This document shows positions 6,489-6,932 of a DNA stretch of 6,932 nucleotides, one piece after another. Under the pieces are notes generated by a model, which saw only the letters and a program-made list of their open reading frames with translations, was not told where the DNA came from and searched no databases. The stretch is from the NCBI GenBank assembly GCA_025935445.1, contig JAICVG010000052.1, forward strand, positions 1 through 6,932, read 5' to 3'. The number at the start of each line of letters is the position of its first letter. The first letter of the stretch is position 1. This stretch comes from Nitrososphaera sp. (GTDB lineage Archaea; Thermoproteota; Nitrososphaeria; Nitrososphaerales; Nitrososphaeraceae). A program made the translations under genes and the position numbers.

Positions 6489-6513
6489 TAAAATACTGTA
6501 AGGTGGTATTTTA
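6489..6513. repeat. Short inverted repeat in the amt to zinc-ribbon spacer
   Basis: TAAAATAC (6489-6496) and GTATTTTA (6506-6513) are exact 8-base complements around a nine-base spacer. Placed about 60 bases ahead of the zinc-ribbon gene, it could be an operator or a weak hairpin. If transcription starts from the TATATA at 6475-6480, it would fall close to the transcript start. The arms are AT-rich, so this may be chance. Confidence 0.25.
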
Positions 6514-6540
6514 GCTTTATCTGCAGTATTATAGTAGACC

Positions 6541-6548
6541 ATAAATAC
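6541..6548 (+). promoter_or_regulatory. TATA-like box of the zinc-ribbon gene
   Basis: ATAAATAC is centred 27 bases before the ATG at 6572, the exact spacing for a leaderless transcript, and no Shine-Dalgarno sequence precedes that ATG. A stronger AT box, ATTATATA at 6473-6480, lies farther upstream and would give a leader of about 65 bases that includes the inverted repeat. Confidence 0.4.
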
Positions 6549-6571
6549 CAGAGGGCTTATACTCAGGATAT

Positions 6572-6763
6572 ATGCCACAAATTACGTTAAGGGGATACCT
6601 GTGTGAAAGATGTAGTCACAAGTGGCTTCCAAAGGAAGAAACAAAAGATAAACCGAAAGTATGTCCCAAATGCAAGAGTCCATACTGGGATACGCCTAGA
6701 AGGCTAAATGTAGCAAAAAGGCAACAAGACATAGACTTTAAGGGAAAAAGGAGGTTAAGGTAA
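6572..6763 (+). CDS. Small zinc-ribbon protein (63 aa)
   Basis: The 63-residue protein has two knuckles, CERC (C11, C14) and CPKC (C31, C34), 16 residues apart, which should hold one zinc ion. The second knuckle continues KSPYWDTPRR, a CPKCKSPYWD-type block that I recognise from small uncharacterised zinc-ribbon proteins of archaea and bacteria. The tail (about 44-63) is strongly basic (KRQQD, KGKRRLR), which points to nucleic acid binding, perhaps on DNA, RNA or the ribosome; this is inference. No enzyme motif is present. The ATG at 6572 is preceded by a TATA-like box and no Shine-Dalgarno sequence. The next gene starts one base after its stop codon, and the ribosome binding site of that gene lies inside this gene's last codons, so the two are almost certainly one operon. 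Confidence 0.8.
   Translation: MPQITLRGYLCERCSHKWLPKEETKDKPKVCPKCKSPYWDTPRRLNVAKRQQDIDFKGKRRLR
6750..6755 (+). promoter_or_regulatory. Strong Shine-Dalgarno sequence deciding a TTG start
   Basis: GGAGGT ends nine bases before the TTG at 6765 and lies inside the last codons of the 63-residue zinc-ribbon gene. It pairs well with the CCUCC of the 16S 3' end. It explains why a TTG, rather than a later codon, is taken as the start of the next gene. Confidence 0.6.
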
Positions 6764-6764
6764 C

Positions 6765-6932
6765 TTGTCATCTCATACTCCAAAAGAGAGGCAATATTCA
6801 TGTCGTCATTGTGGTACAGCTTACTCTGCAAATCCTCCTGATGATGTTCATACGACCGCAGTCGCTAATGTGGACGGTGGGGAAGACGACATTCAAATTT
6901 CTTATCACTGTACTGCGTGCAACAATGATAAT
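6765..6932 (+). CDS. Second small Cys-rich protein (5' part only)
   Basis: This frame is open for 56 codons from a TTG at 6765 to the window edge, and the gene is cut there. The translation has CRHC at residues 13-16 and CTAC at 48-51, with an acidic segment between them (VDGGEDDIQ, 36-44), so it is likely a zinc ribbon with a long loop. A stop (TAA, 6756-6758) lies just upstream in frame and no ATG is available. The first later alternative is a GTG near codon 35, which would remove the first knuckle, so TTG with its GGAGGT site is the best start. It follows the 63-residue protein after one base and is probably co-translated. The family is not recognised and the full length is unknown. Confidence 0.65.
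   Translation, partial: MSSHTPKERQYSCRHCGTAYSANPPDDVHTTAVANVDGGEDDIQISYHCTACNNDN

Overview
The window most likely comes from an ammonia-oxidising archaeon of the Nitrososphaerales type (Thaumarchaeota/Nitrososphaerota). The evidence is an archaeal translation factor aIF2 beta, an Amt-type ammonium transporter, a moderate-GC genome by eye, AT-rich spacers of several hundred bases, and TATA-like boxes about 25-30 bases ahead of several start codons, which suggests leaderless transcripts. The genus assignment is inference; no 16S rRNA or amo gene is present.

Layout. Bases 3-68 may be the last codons of an upstream membrane protein, followed by about 450 bases with no gene. pyrB (557-1492, +) encodes the catalytic chain of aspartate carbamoyltransferase; no regulatory-chain gene pyrI lies next to it. 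After a 472-base spacer come two minus-strand genes, transcribed toward pyrB: a solitary beta-class DNA adenine methyltransferase (3493-2426), then aIF2 beta (2399-1965) 26 bases downstream, with a TATA-like TTAATTAA overlapping the methyltransferase stop codon. The spacer at 3494-3938 separates the minus-strand pair from a divergent plus-strand block. It holds a possible decayed reading frame and a perfect 10+10-base inverted repeat. The plus-strand block is a DegT/DnrJ-type PLP aminotransferase (3939-5060; the upstream TTG at 3912 is probably not the start), an ammonium transporter with all key pore residues and the cytosolic tail (5135-6361), a T-rich terminator, a 63-residue zinc-ribbon protein (6572-6763), and the first 56 codons of a second four-cysteine protein (6765-6932), which starts with TTG behind a strong Shine-Dalgarno sequence and runs off the window.

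How the genes relate. These look like independent housekeeping units (pyrimidine synthesis, translation initiation, ammonium uptake, a sugar or cofactor aminotransferase) rather than one pathway. I see no CRISPR array, insertion sequence, tRNA or rRNA, and no strong case for a novel multi-gene system. The best leads are the 21-base inverted repeat ahead of the aminotransferase, the orphan methyltransferase coupled to aIF2 beta, and the tandem pair of small zinc-ribbon genes.
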